This document shows, one piece after another, positions 32,692-39,570 of a DNA stretch of 39,570 nucleotides (the stretch's first letter is position 1; each line of letters opens with the position of its first letter). The stretch spans positions 1-39,570 of the forward strand of contig JAKQJQ010000223.1 of the NCBI GenBank assembly GCA_029561105.1. The letters run 5' to 3'. The notes beneath the pieces were generated by a model. It was given only the letters and a program-made list of their open reading frames with translations. It made no database searches and was not told where the DNA came from. Both the position numbers and the translations under genes were made by a program. This DNA is from Bacteroidota bacterium. GTDB lineage: Bacteria > Bacteroidota > Bacteroidia > Flavobacteriales > Flavobacteriaceae.

Positions 32692-34560
32692 ATGAGCAAA
32701 TCTTTAGAAGAGGTACACGAGTCGGTTGCTACCCAGAATAAAACCACGGTGTTCAGGAAAATTCTCGCCTTTTTTGGTCCGGCTTATCTGGTGAGCGTGG
32801 GCTATATGGACCCTGGAAACTGGGCCACCGATATCGCTGGCGGAAGCCAATTCGGTTACGCCTTATTGTGGGTGCTTTTGATGAGCAATATGATGGCGCT
32901 GCTGCTGCAAAGCCTCAGTGCGCGCTTGGGCATCGTTACGCAGCGTGATTTGGCGCAGGCTTCGCGCGAAACGTATTCTAAATTCATCAACTACATTTTG
33001 TATTTCCTGGCCGAAATTGCCATCGCCGCCTGTGACCTGGCCGAAGTCCTGGGAATGGCGATTGGGATCAACCTGTTGTTTGACATCCCGCTTATTGAAG
33101 GCGTGATGATTACCGTACTCGACACTTTTCTTTTATTGTTCCTGATCAACAAAGGCATCCGTAAGATGGAAGCTTTCATCATCACTTTAGTGAGCATCAT
33201 TGGGATCTCCTTTATTTTCGAGATGATTTTTGCCGAACCCGAAATGGGCAAAGTCGTTGCCGGACTCATCCCGTCTATGCCCAACAGCGCGGCGCTGTAC
33301 ATCGCCATCGGAATCATCGGCGCCACGGTGATGCCACACAATTTATACCTGCATTCGTCGCTGGTGCAGACGCGCAAATTCGACCGCAGCAAAGCGGGTA
33401 TCAAACAAGCGCTCAAATACAACCTCATTGACAGCACCATCGCCCTGAATCTCGCTTTTTTTGTCAACGCCGCCATCCTGATTTTGGCCGCCGCCACCTT
33501 TTACAAAAACGGAATGTTTGAAGTGGCCGAAATTCAGGATGCGCACCAGTTCCTACAACCGTTGCTGGGCACCAAATGGGCGCCCATACTATTTGCCGTG
33601 GCGCTGATTGCCGCAGGGCAAAGCTCTACAGTGACCGGTACGCTTGCCGGACAGATCATCATGGAAGGTTATCTCAACCTGCGCATCCAACCTTGGGTAA
33701 GGAGAATCTTAACCCGATTGATTGCGATTGTCCCTGCCGTGATCGTGATATCGTATTTCGGAGAAAGCGTCACGGGAAAACTCTTGATTTTGAGCCAGGT
33801 GATCCTTTCGCTGCAACTGGGTTTTGCCATTATCCCGCTAATCCACTTTGTGAGCGACAAATCCAAAATGGACGGGTTCGAGATTGGACGCCTTACCAGA
33901 ATCGCTGCCTGGACCATCGCCTCGATTATCGTTACGCTCAATGCCAAGTTGGTTTTTGATGAAATCAACGGCTGGCTCGACACTTCAGAAAACCCGATGG
34001 TATTGTGGTTGACGGTCGTTCCGCTTGCGGGAGGATTCTTGATTTTATTGTTGTACATCGTATTCAAGCCATTTTTCACAGAGGAAAAACCATCCATAGC
34101 GAACCATTCACCACACCACTTTGCGCTCAAATTTTCAACCGGAAATTACCACAAGAAACACATTGCCGTCACGGTAGATTTTTCTGAGGCCGATGAAAAA
34201 GCGCTGCAACACGCCATCGATTTGGGAGGGAAAGACGCCCACTACACCCTGATTCATGTCGTGGAAACCGTGGGCGCGATTGTTTACGGCAGCAGTATCA
34301 AAGACCATGAAACCACGGTAGACGAGCAATTGCTTTATGAATATACCCGTTTGTTGTCAGACAAAGGCTTTTCGGTACAAACCCAACTCGGTTTTGGCAA
34401 ACCCGGAAAGGCCATCGCAAAAATCATCAATGAAGGCCAGTTCGATCTGCTCATTATGGGCACACACGGTCACGGCAATTTCAAGGATTTGATTTTCGGA
34501 ACCACTGTTGGCAGCGTACGTCACGCGGTTTCTATACCTTTGTTTATTATTAAGAATTAA
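32692..34560 (+). CDS. mntH: Nramp divalent metal transporter with C-terminal universal stress domain
   Basis: The start at 32692 gives 622 residues. Residues 20-460 are an Nramp (MntH) proton-coupled Mn2+/Fe2+ importer with 11 or so helices. The metal-binding motifs are intact: DPGN at 40-43 (VGYMDPGNWATD) and MPHN at 214-217 (ATVMPHNLYLHS). Residues 488-622 form a universal stress protein domain with the nucleotide-binding pattern GTHGHG, 9 residues, GT (Gly590, Gly593, Gly603). Nramp-Usp fusions are known in Bacteroidota; the Usp part may tune transport. It is divergent from the TonB receptor, with the repressor gene downstream on the same strand. Confidence 0.94.
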   Translation: MSKSLEEVHESVATQNKTTVFRKILAFFGPAYLVSVGYMDPGNWATDIAGGSQFGYALLWVLLMSNMMALLLQSLSARLGIVTQRDLAQASRETYSKFINYILYFLAEIAIAACDLAEVLGMAIGINLLFDIPLIEGVMITVLDTFLLLFLINKGIRKMEAFIITLVSIIGISFIFEMIFAEPEMGKVVAGLIPSMPNSAALYIAIGIIGATVMPHNLYLHSSLVQTRKFDRSKAGIKQALKYNLIDSTIALNLAFFVNAAILILAAATFYKNGMFEVAEIQDAHQFLQPLLGTKWAPILFAVALIAAGQSSTVTGTLAGQIIMEGYLNLRIQPWVRRILTRLIAIVPAVIVISYFGESVTGKLLILSQVILSLQLGFAIIPLIHFVSDKSKMDGFEIGRLTRIAAWTIASIIVTLNAKLVFDEINGWLDTSENPMVLWLTVVPLAGGFLILLLYIVFKPFFTEEKPSIANHSPHHFALKFSTGNYHKKHIAVTVDFSEADEKALQHAIDLGGKDAHYTLIHVVETVGAIVYGSSIKDHETTVDEQLLYEYTRLLSDKGFSVQTQLGFGKPGKAIAKIINEGQFDLLIMGTHGHGNFKDLIFGTTVGSVRHAVSIPLFIIKN

Positions 34561-34568
34561 TTTTTAGG

Positions 34569-34726
34569 AGCTAATCCCGCTATACGTTGCAATCTTTTTT
34601 GCTCACATTCCCTTCCAGCACTTTTTGTCATTGCTTCGCCAGTTCGGCTAACGCCTCGGGTCCGACGCAGGAGGAATCTCATAGGGCAACAGCAAAAAAG
34701 GATTTCCACTGCTATCGGGGCTAGCT
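34569..34726. repeat. Nested palindromic intergenic element, copy C
   Basis: It begins AGCTAATCCCGCTATACG and ends CTGCTATCGGGGCTAGC, the reverse complement of copy A's arms. Inner arms GCAATCTTTTTTGC and GCAAAAAAGGATTT enclose a longer core from GTCATTGCTTCGCCAG to GGAGGAATCTC. The core has the same orientation as in copy A although the arms are reversed. Confidence 0.8.
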
Positions 34727-34768
34727 TTCACCCTGAACCTTTCACCCTTAAACCCTGTAACCTTTAAA
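34725..34768 (+). repeat. Degenerate tandem repeat directly before the mntR start codon
   Basis: Three diverged units, CTTTCACCCTGAAC, CTTTCACCCTTAAAC and CCTGTAACCTTTAAA, fill 34725-34768 and end at the ATG. The setting is like the 7-bp array that abuts the hemE start. Confidence 0.6.
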
Positions 34769-35422
34769 ATGACCCTCTCAGAAGAAAATTACCTCAAAAC
34801 CGTCTACCATCTCACCGGCGTATCCGACGGCGAAGTGAGCACCAACGCCATTGCCGAGATGATCGAGACCAAAGCCTCGTCGGTGACCGATATGCTCAAG
34901 AAACTTGCCGAGAAAGGCCTGGTCAACTACAAGAAATACCAAGGCGTTTCACTCACCGATAGCGGCAGGTTGTCGGCCAAGATGATTGTGCGCAAACACC
35001 GGTTGTGGGAAGTGTTTCTTGTGGAGAAGCTCGATTTTGCCTGGGATGAGGTACATGACATCGCCGAGCAGCTCGAGCACATCAAATCAGAACAGCTCAT
35101 CAACAAACTCGATGATTTCCTGGGAAATCCTACCCAGGATCCGCACGGAGACCCGATTCCCGACCGTCATGGCAAGATTGCCAAAACCGAGAAAATGCTG
35201 TTATCAGAACTCCTGAAGGACCAAAGCGGTTTGTGTGTGGGCGTCAAGGATTCGTCTGCCGAATTTTTAAAATACCTCGACAAGAACCAGATTGCGTTGG
35301 GCTCGCGGATTGAAGTGGTGTTAAAAGAAGATTTTGATGCGTCGATGAAAATCAGGGTAGGGACAAACGAGATTGTGATTTCGAGTAAAATCGCGGGCAA
35401 TCTTTTTGTGAAGAAGGTTTGA
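34769..35422 (+). CDS. DtxR/MntR-family metal-dependent transcriptional repressor
   Basis: The 217-residue protein has an N-terminal winged helix (MTLSEENYLKTVYHLTG ... TKASSVTDMLKKLAEKGLV), a dimerisation/metal-binding domain (VRKHRLWEVFLVEKLDFAWDEVHDIAEQLEHIKSEQ-type helices, then DPHGDPIPD) and a C-terminal SH3-like domain. It would bind Mn2+ or Fe2+ and repress metal uptake genes. The likely targets are near: the receptor/mntH promoter region and feoA. Sequence alone does not tell manganese from iron preference. It is downstream of mntH, with a palindromic repeat and a short repeat array between them. Confidence 0.93.
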   Translation: MTLSEENYLKTVYHLTGVSDGEVSTNAIAEMIETKASSVTDMLKKLAEKGLVNYKKYQGVSLTDSGRLSAKMIVRKHRLWEVFLVEKLDFAWDEVHDIAEQLEHIKSEQLINKLDDFLGNPTQDPHGDPIPDRHGKIAKTEKMLLSELLKDQSGLCVGVKDSSAEFLKYLDKNQIALGSRIEVVLKEDFDASMKIRVGTNEIVISSKIAGNLFVKKV

Positions 35423-35439
35423 GATGCGTAACTTTCGCT

Positions 35440-35838
35440 ATGAAAAAATTATTCCCACTACTATTTTTGCTGCTAAGCCTGACGATTTCGGCACAAACTA
35501 CGGCAGAAAAAATCCACTACAAAACCATCACCCAAACCGAATGTGTCAAAAAGAAAGGCTACCGTTTGGTCTTGAAACAAGTGGTTTCGGACTCGCGTTG
35601 CCCAGAAGGCGTGACTTGCGTTTGGGCAGGCGAAGTCAGTTTTGTAGTATCGGTATACAAGGATAAAAAATTTGTGGAAGATGTTACTTTCTCGTCTGCC
35701 AACCGCGAGCAAAACCTCGAACTGTTTTCAAAATATCTGGGAAAGAAAGTGACCTCAGTCGGTGTTTTACCTTACCCGAAACAGGGCGTTAGTGTAGACC
35801 CGAAAAGTTATGTTTTAAAAATCGGTTACACCCGATAG
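35440..35838 (+). CDS. Small secreted protein with a CPEGVTCVWAGE motif
   Basis: The start at 35440 gives 132 residues with the signal peptide MKKLFPLLFLLLSLTISAQ. A longer frame from 35419 would overlap the repressor gene. The mature part is beta-rich and contains DSRCPEGVTCVWAGEVSF, a conserved-looking motif with two cysteines. Similar small periplasmic proteins occur in Bacteroidota, but I do not know a function. Only 17 nt separate it from the repressor, so it is probably co-transcribed and could have a link to metals. Confidence 0.8.
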   Translation: MKKLFPLLFLLLSLTISAQTTAEKIHYKTITQTECVKKKGYRLVLKQVVSDSRCPEGVTCVWAGEVSFVVSVYKDKKFVEDVTFSSANREQNLELFSKYLGKKVTSVGVLPYPKQGVSVDPKSYVLKIGYTR

Positions 35839-35854
35839 TTGGCAATCCCACTGA

Positions 35855-35977
35855 TCAGTGGCAACCGCAATCGCCTTCTCCACAATTTTTTTCGTTCTTC
35901 TTTTTCCAAAGAAATTTGCGTACCAAAAAGAAAATGGCGGCCGCTAAAATAATATAAGCGAGAATTTCCTGTACCAT
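35855..35977 (-). CDS. FeoB-associated Cys-rich membrane protein
   Basis: The 40-residue protein starts MVQEILAYIILAAAIFFLVR, one transmembrane helix, then a lysine patch and the end KNCGEGDCGCH with three cysteines and a His. This is the FeoB-associated Cys-rich type (FeoC-like in position, not in fold). It overlaps the feoB stop by one base (TAATG). The Cys tail may bind iron or a cluster on the cytoplasmic side. An upstream in-frame start at 36103 would lie inside feoB and is not used. Confidence 0.88.
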   Translation of the reverse strand: MVQEILAYIILAAAIFFLVRKFLWKKKNEKNCGEGDCGCH

Positions 35978-38079
35978 TATTTTAGGATTTGATAAGTGAC
36001 CAGCGCCACGAGATACGCCAAGCCGCTCATCAAAACCAACTGGGTGGCAGGCCATTTCCAGCTGTTGGTTTCTTTTTTGGTGATGGCCAAAGTACTGGCG
36101 CATTGCATCGCGAAAGCATAAAACAGCAAAAGGGAAATTCCGGTGGCGAAATTGAATACCTTTTGCCCAGTGTCGGGATGTATTTCTGTTTGCATCTTAT
36201 TTTTGATGGTGTTTTCGTTGTCGGTATCGCCCACGCTGTAAATGGTAGCCAGAGTTCCTACAAATACTTCGCGCGCCGCAAACGAACTGATCAGCGCAAT
36301 ACCGATTTTCCAGTCGTAACCCAAAGGTGCAATCGCGGGCTCAATGGCTTTTCCCATGATTCCGATATAAGAGTTTTCTAGCTTTTGCGAGGCGACGGCA
36401 TTTTCAAAATCGGTGGCCGACAAAGGCTCCGAAAGGTGCTGCGCAGCTACGATCTGATCGGCATGATGGAACGCATTTCCGGGGCCGCTCGACGCCAGAA
36501 ACCACAATACGATCGAGATGGCAAGGATGATTTTACCCGCGCCCCAAACAAAGGCCTTTGTTTTCTCGAGCACATTGAGCGATACGTTCTTGAACATCGG
36601 CAATTTATAACCCGGCATTTCCACGACAAAATACGTCTTGCCATTGATTTTTAGGATTTTGTTGAGGAGGTAAGCCGCCACAATCGCCGTCCCAAAACCG
36701 ATGAGGTAGAGCAGCATCAAGGTCAAACCCTGCAGGTTCAGGATGCCCAACACGCGTTTTTCGGGAATAACCAAGGCAATGATGATGGCGTACACGGGCA
36801 ATCGGGCAGAGCAGGTCGTGAATGGCGTAACCAGTATGGTAATGAGACGCTCTTTCCAGTTTTCAATGTTTCGGGTGGCCATGATGGCCGGAATGGCGCA
36901 GGCCGTACCCGAAATCAGCGGCACCACACTTTTGCCTGACAGCCCAAAACGGCGCATGATTTTGTCCATGAGGAAAACCACGCGGCTCATGTAACCGCTT
37001 TCTTCGAGCATAGAAATGAACAGGAATAAAAACGCAATCTGCGGGATGAAAATGACAATACCTCCAATTCCCGGAATGATGCCCTGCGCAATCAAATCGG
37101 TGAGTACGCCGGCCGGCAAATGTTGTGCGGCCAGCGTACTCAGGGAAGCAAACGTACTGTCTATAAAATCCATGGGTACGGCAGACCATGAAAAGATCGA
37201 TTGAAAAATCACAAACAGTATCGCAAAGAAAATGGCGTAGCCCCAAACTTTATGCGTGAGGATTCGGTCGAGTTGTATCCTAAAATCTTTGGCTGTCGCA
37301 AGGTTTATTTTTTGTCCGTCTTTCAAGACCTCATTGATGAATTGATACCGTTTGATGGTTTCCTTTTGCTGGATTTTTTTGAGTTCGGTCTGTGATCTGG
37401 TGTAGGAGTTCCTTATTTCGTTTCGGTCTAGTTGCGCGAAATTGACATCCTGGGTGATGACCAGCCAAAGTTTGTAGAGCAATTGGTTGGGAAAGGTTTT
37501 GCGAAGGCGGTTGAAATATTCGGGATCTATAATCGATGCGTTAAGACAGGGTTCGGTAGGTAGCGATTGATACGCGACAATAAGTTTCTTCAATTCGTCA
37601 ATGCCGGTTCCCTTGCGCGAGCTAATTACCGCAATTTTGGTTTTGAGCTGCGCTTCGAGGTAAGGCACATCGAGCGAAATACCTTTGGCGCCCATACGGT
37701 CGGCCATATTGATGACCAATATCGTTGGGATCTCGAGGTCTTTGATTTGCGTGAAAAGCAATAAGTTGCGCTTGAGGTTTTCTACGTCGGCGACAACGAG
37801 AACGACATCGGGATAGAGTTTGTCGTTTTTATTGAGCAGCATTTCAATCACGACATTTTCATCGATTGAACTCGCATTGAGGCTGTAAGTTCCGGGTAAA
37901 TCCAGGATGTTGGCCTTAATGTTATAGGGCAGTTTGCAAAATCCGATTTTTTTCTCGACGGTAATTCCCGGATAATTGCCCACCTGTTGGTTGAGCCCGG
38001 TCAATTGATTGAAAACAGAGGTCTTTCCCGTATTCGGGTTGCCAATCAATGCCACATTGATGTTCTTGGTGCTGGTCAT
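35977..38079 (-). CDS. feoB: Ferrous iron transporter B
   Basis: FeoB imports Fe2+ across the inner membrane. The 700 residues have an N-terminal G domain with G1 GNPNTGKTS (13-21), NYPGIT (35-40, G2), DLPG (60-63, G3) and NMAD (124-127, G4), then a helical GDI-like part (about 165-260). The membrane part has the two Gate regions, including VVPLISGTACAIPAIMATRNIENW and SFAAREVFVGTLATIYSVG. It lies in the operon feoA-feoB-Cys-rich gene and overlaps feoA by 4 nt (ATGA) and the next gene by 1 nt. Confidence 0.96.
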   Translation of the reverse strand: MTSTKNINVALIGNPNTGKTSVFNQLTGLNQQVGNYPGITVEKKIGFCKLPYNIKANILDLPGTYSLNASSIDENVVIEMLLNKNDKLYPDVVLVVADVENLKRNLLLFTQIKDLEIPTILVINMADRMGAKGISLDVPYLEAQLKTKIAVISSRKGTGIDELKKLIVAYQSLPTEPCLNASIIDPEYFNRLRKTFPNQLLYKLWLVITQDVNFAQLDRNEIRNSYTRSQTELKKIQQKETIKRYQFINEVLKDGQKINLATAKDFRIQLDRILTHKVWGYAIFFAILFVIFQSIFSWSAVPMDFIDSTFASLSTLAAQHLPAGVLTDLIAQGIIPGIGGIVIFIPQIAFLFLFISMLEESGYMSRVVFLMDKIMRRFGLSGKSVVPLISGTACAIPAIMATRNIENWKERLITILVTPFTTCSARLPVYAIIIALVIPEKRVLGILNLQGLTLMLLYLIGFGTAIVAAYLLNKILKINGKTYFVVEMPGYKLPMFKNVSLNVLEKTKAFVWGAGKIILAISIVLWFLASSGPGNAFHHADQIVAAQHLSEPLSATDFENAVASQKLENSYIGIMGKAIEPAIAPLGYDWKIGIALISSFAAREVFVGTLATIYSVGDTDNENTIKNKMQTEIHPDTGQKVFNFATGISLLLFYAFAMQCASTLAITKKETNSWKWPATQLVLMSGLAYLVALVTYQILK

Positions 38080-38318
38080 TGAAGCGTGATGGTTAAGGGA
38101 TCGATTGCTATTTCACGCGCGGTTTCTAAACGGATGGCCAAATGCGAGCCATTGATGTTGAGGTAAAGCGGATCGCCCAAAGGCGCAACCTGCAAGACTT
38201 CTACGAGGTTTCCCGGCAAACAACCCATCTCAAGCAATTTGAGTGGAATGGCCTCGACGTCAAAATCCCTGATGACGGCTTTCTCCCCTTTTTTTAAACT
38301 GGCAATGGTTTGGCGCAA
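38076..38318 (-). CDS. feoA: Ferrous iron transport protein A
   Basis: The 80-residue SH3-like protein has LEMGCLPGNLVEVLQVAPLGDPL and YLNINGSHLAIRLETAREI, the typical FeoA pattern. It is the first gene of the feo operon and its stop overlaps the feoB start. FeoA acts at the membrane with FeoB. The region before it has a -7 box inside a palindrome, so it is likely to be metal-regulated. Confidence 0.94.
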   Translation of the reverse strand: MRQTIASLKKGEKAVIRDFDVEAIPLKLLEMGCLPGNLVEVLQVAPLGDPLYLNINGSHLAIRLETAREIAIDPLTITLQ

Positions 38319-38325
38319 CGCTTAT

Positions 38326-38353
38326 TTAGATTGAATTAAGATTACAAATCTAA
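38326..38353 (-). promoter_or_regulatory. Candidate feo promoter with overlapping palindrome
   Basis: On the minus strand TAGATTTG (38352-38345) fits TAnnTTTG. It lies in the inverted repeats TTAGATT (38326-38332) / AATCTAA (38347-38353) and AGATT-ACA-AATCT (38339-38351). The string TTAGnTTTGT is shared with the receptor promoter. No clear -33 box. Confidence 0.5.
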
Positions 38354-38379
38354 GGATAAAAAAGCAATCTTACCGCGAT

Positions 38380-39051
38380 TTATTGGTCTTCTTTACAAAG
38401 GAATTCAATATCGGCGATTAGCTTTTCAATTTCTTCTTTTTTGGTGCCGTCGTAAAATCCGCGCACGCGCCTTTTGGCATCTACAAGAACGAAATTTTCG
38501 GTGTGTACCATGTCGTACAATTCAGACGGTTTACCCATTTTTACGGCAAGGTAAGACTTTCTGGCAAGCGCGTAAATTTGTTTTTTATCACCGGTCACGA
38601 GGTTCCATTTGGCGTCATTTACGCCGTGTTTCAGGGCATAAGCTTTGAGTACCGGAACGCTGTCTATTTCTGGTGTCACCGAATGTGAAAGCAGCATTAC
38701 CTTTGGATTGTTCACGATTGCCTTTTGCACCTCGACTAAATTCGTCGTCATTTTTGGGCAGATCGAGCCGCAGGTGGTAAAGAAAAAATCGGCCACATAA
38801 ATTTTGCCTTCGTAATCTTTTTGCGTGATGGTTTTGCCGTTTTGGTTGACCAGTGAAAAGTTAGCAATTGTGTGGTATTTGCGCACGTATTGTACGGTGC
38901 TGTCTACGAGTTCGGGATTCACATCGGCAGGGTTAAAAATCGGAAGCGTCTTTTTTGGCTTGAGTACCGTATAAAACAGTGAAATGGCAACCGCAGCAAT
39001 CACACCCATCGTAAGAAAGAAAATCCGGTATTTTTTAAAAAAGTGTAGCAT
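38380..39051 (-). CDS. SCO1/SenC-family copper protein
   Basis: With the start at 39051 the protein has 223 residues, beginning MLHFFKKYRIFFLTMGVIAA, an N-terminal membrane anchor. The longer frame from 39297 would run into the divergent peptidase gene. The thioredoxin-like domain has the copper-binding TTCGSICPKM (CxxxC) and the later His in MVHTENFVLVD. SCO proteins deliver copper to, or reduce thiols of, the CuA site of cytochrome oxidase in the periplasm. It follows the metal uptake genes but is a separate unit, 61 nt upstream of feoA on the same strand. Confidence 0.9.
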   Translation of the reverse strand: MLHFFKKYRIFFLTMGVIAAVAISLFYTVLKPKKTLPIFNPADVNPELVDSTVQYVRKYHTIANFSLVNQNGKTITQKDYEGKIYVADFFFTTCGSICPKMTTNLVEVQKAIVNNPKVMLLSHSVTPEIDSVPVLKAYALKHGVNDAKWNLVTGDKKQIYALARKSYLAVKMGKPSELYDMVHTENFVLVDAKRRVRGFYDGTKKEEIEKLIADIEFLCKEDQ

Positions 39052-39162
39052 TGTGTTGGCCTCTTTAGGCGCTGCAAAAATACGAAACCAGTCTGTTTTA
39101 TTTTCTGTTTTACACAACTTTAATTGGCGCGAAAGTGTAACAAGTTTTAAAAGTATTTGTCT

Positions 39163-39170
39163 TAGTTTTG
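39163..39170 (+). promoter_or_regulatory. Candidate -7 box of the M13 peptidase gene
   Basis: TAGTTTTG fits TAnnTTTG exactly, 23 nt before the ATG at 39194. No clear -33 box at the expected distance. Confidence 0.45.
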
Positions 39171-39193
39171 TCGCATCACCAAAAAAACTAAAA

Positions 39194-39570
39194 ATGAAAA
39201 TCGTAAAGAGAGAATGGCTCTTCGTGCTTGTGTTGCTCGTTGGATTCAACATGCAGGCGCAAGACATCAAAAAAGAACCGGGCATCAACATTGCCAATAT
39301 GGATAAAAGCGCGAGCCCGAGGAATGACTTCTACAAGTTTGTCAACGGAAGCTGGCTCAACGAAACCAAAATCCCCGACGACAAAACCTCATGGGGAAGC
39401 GGCATGGAGCTCTTCGAGAAAACCAATAAGGACGTGATGGCTATCCTAAAAGACGCCGCACAAAAGCAAACCTACAAGCCAGGAACCGACCAAAGCAAAG
39501 CCATAAACCTGTTCAAGTCGGTGATCGATACCGTAGCGCGTGACCAACAAGGCATGCAGCCGCTAAAACC
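39194..39570 (+). CDS. M13-family metallopeptidase, N-terminal part
   Basis: The frame starts at ATG 39194 and runs off the right edge after 125 codons. It has a signal peptide (MKIVKREWLFVLVLLVGFNM, cut near MQAQ) and the N-terminal part of the neprilysin/PepO family: NMDKSASPRNDFYKFVNGSWLNETKIPDDKTSWGS, with the conserved PxxDFYxYxNGxWL and IPxDxxxWG patterns. The zinc site (HExxH) lies beyond the window. The product would be a secreted oligopeptidase, divergent from the SCO gene. Confidence 0.9.
   Translation, partial: MKIVKREWLFVLVLLVGFNMQAQDIKKEPGINIANMDKSASPRNDFYKFVNGSWLNETKIPDDKTSWGSGMELFEKTNKDVMAILKDAAQKQTYKPGTDQSKAINLFKSVIDTVARDQQGMQPLK

Noticed and set aside
39162-39172. Metal operator before the M13 peptidase gene
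   Set aside because: TTAGTTTTGTC matches the receptor promoter, but most of it is the -7 box and the palindromic other half is missing.

Overview
The window is chromosomal DNA from a member of the Bacteroidota, most likely a Flavobacteriaceae (Flavobacterium-like) bacterium. The signs are the gliding lipoprotein GldH, type IX secretion C-terminal sorting domains, a TonB receptor with a carboxypeptidase-regulatory-like N-terminal domain, several DUF families common in this phylum, weak Shine-Dalgarno sequences and promoter boxes of the Bacteroidota type (TTTG, about 19 bp, TAnnTTTG). No rRNA, tRNA or CRISPR array was found.

Left part (1-8509): a heme cluster reads rightward, hemA-hemC-hemD-hemE-(GNAT acetyltransferase)-hemF-(DUF4421 protein)-hemB, then a lipoprotein cytochrome c. 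It covers the C5 route from glutamyl-tRNA to protoporphyrinogen precursors. Many genes overlap by 1-10 nt. The start of a divergent gene, probably an AraC-type regulator, lies at the left edge.

Middle-left (8514-13690): a small membrane protein, the DNA repair methyltransferase Ogt, a penicillin-binding-type serine hydrolase overlapping a membrane-anchored LuxR-type regulator, a DUF4199 membrane protein with a palindrome at its promoter, a stand-alone tyrosine recombinase and a PolB-like 3'-5' exonuclease.

Middle (13700-26535): a large secreted subtilase with a type IX signal, an SpmA/SpmB-type membrane protein, two tandemly duplicated type IX-secreted proteins, a DUF1569 protein, the two subunits of a 3-oxoacid CoA-transferase, penicillin-binding protein 1A, GldH and RicT.

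Right (26708-30225): a minus-strand operon, trhO-trhP-ferredoxin, with each gene overlapping the next by one base. It pairs the two known kinds of enzyme that hydroxylate uridine 34 of tRNA. TrhO here carries an extra C-terminal domain almost the same as that of its neighbour TrhP, joined by a linker encoded by 7-bp tandem repeats. This is the most unusual thing in the window. A bacilliredoxin follows.

Far right (30336-39570): a transition-metal uptake region. It holds a TonB-dependent receptor, a divergent Nramp transporter fused to a universal stress domain, a DtxR/MntR-type metal-dependent repressor, a small secreted protein, and feoA-feoB-(FeoB-associated Cys-rich protein) on the minus strand. 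A SCO copper protein and the start of an M13 metallopeptidase close the window. Palindromes over the -7 boxes of the receptor and feo promoters could be operators for the repressor.

Three kinds of intergenic repeat recur: 7-bp arrays of the TTTGACT/TTCGACT type (four places), a nested palindromic element (three copies), and short degenerate arrays directly before start codons.
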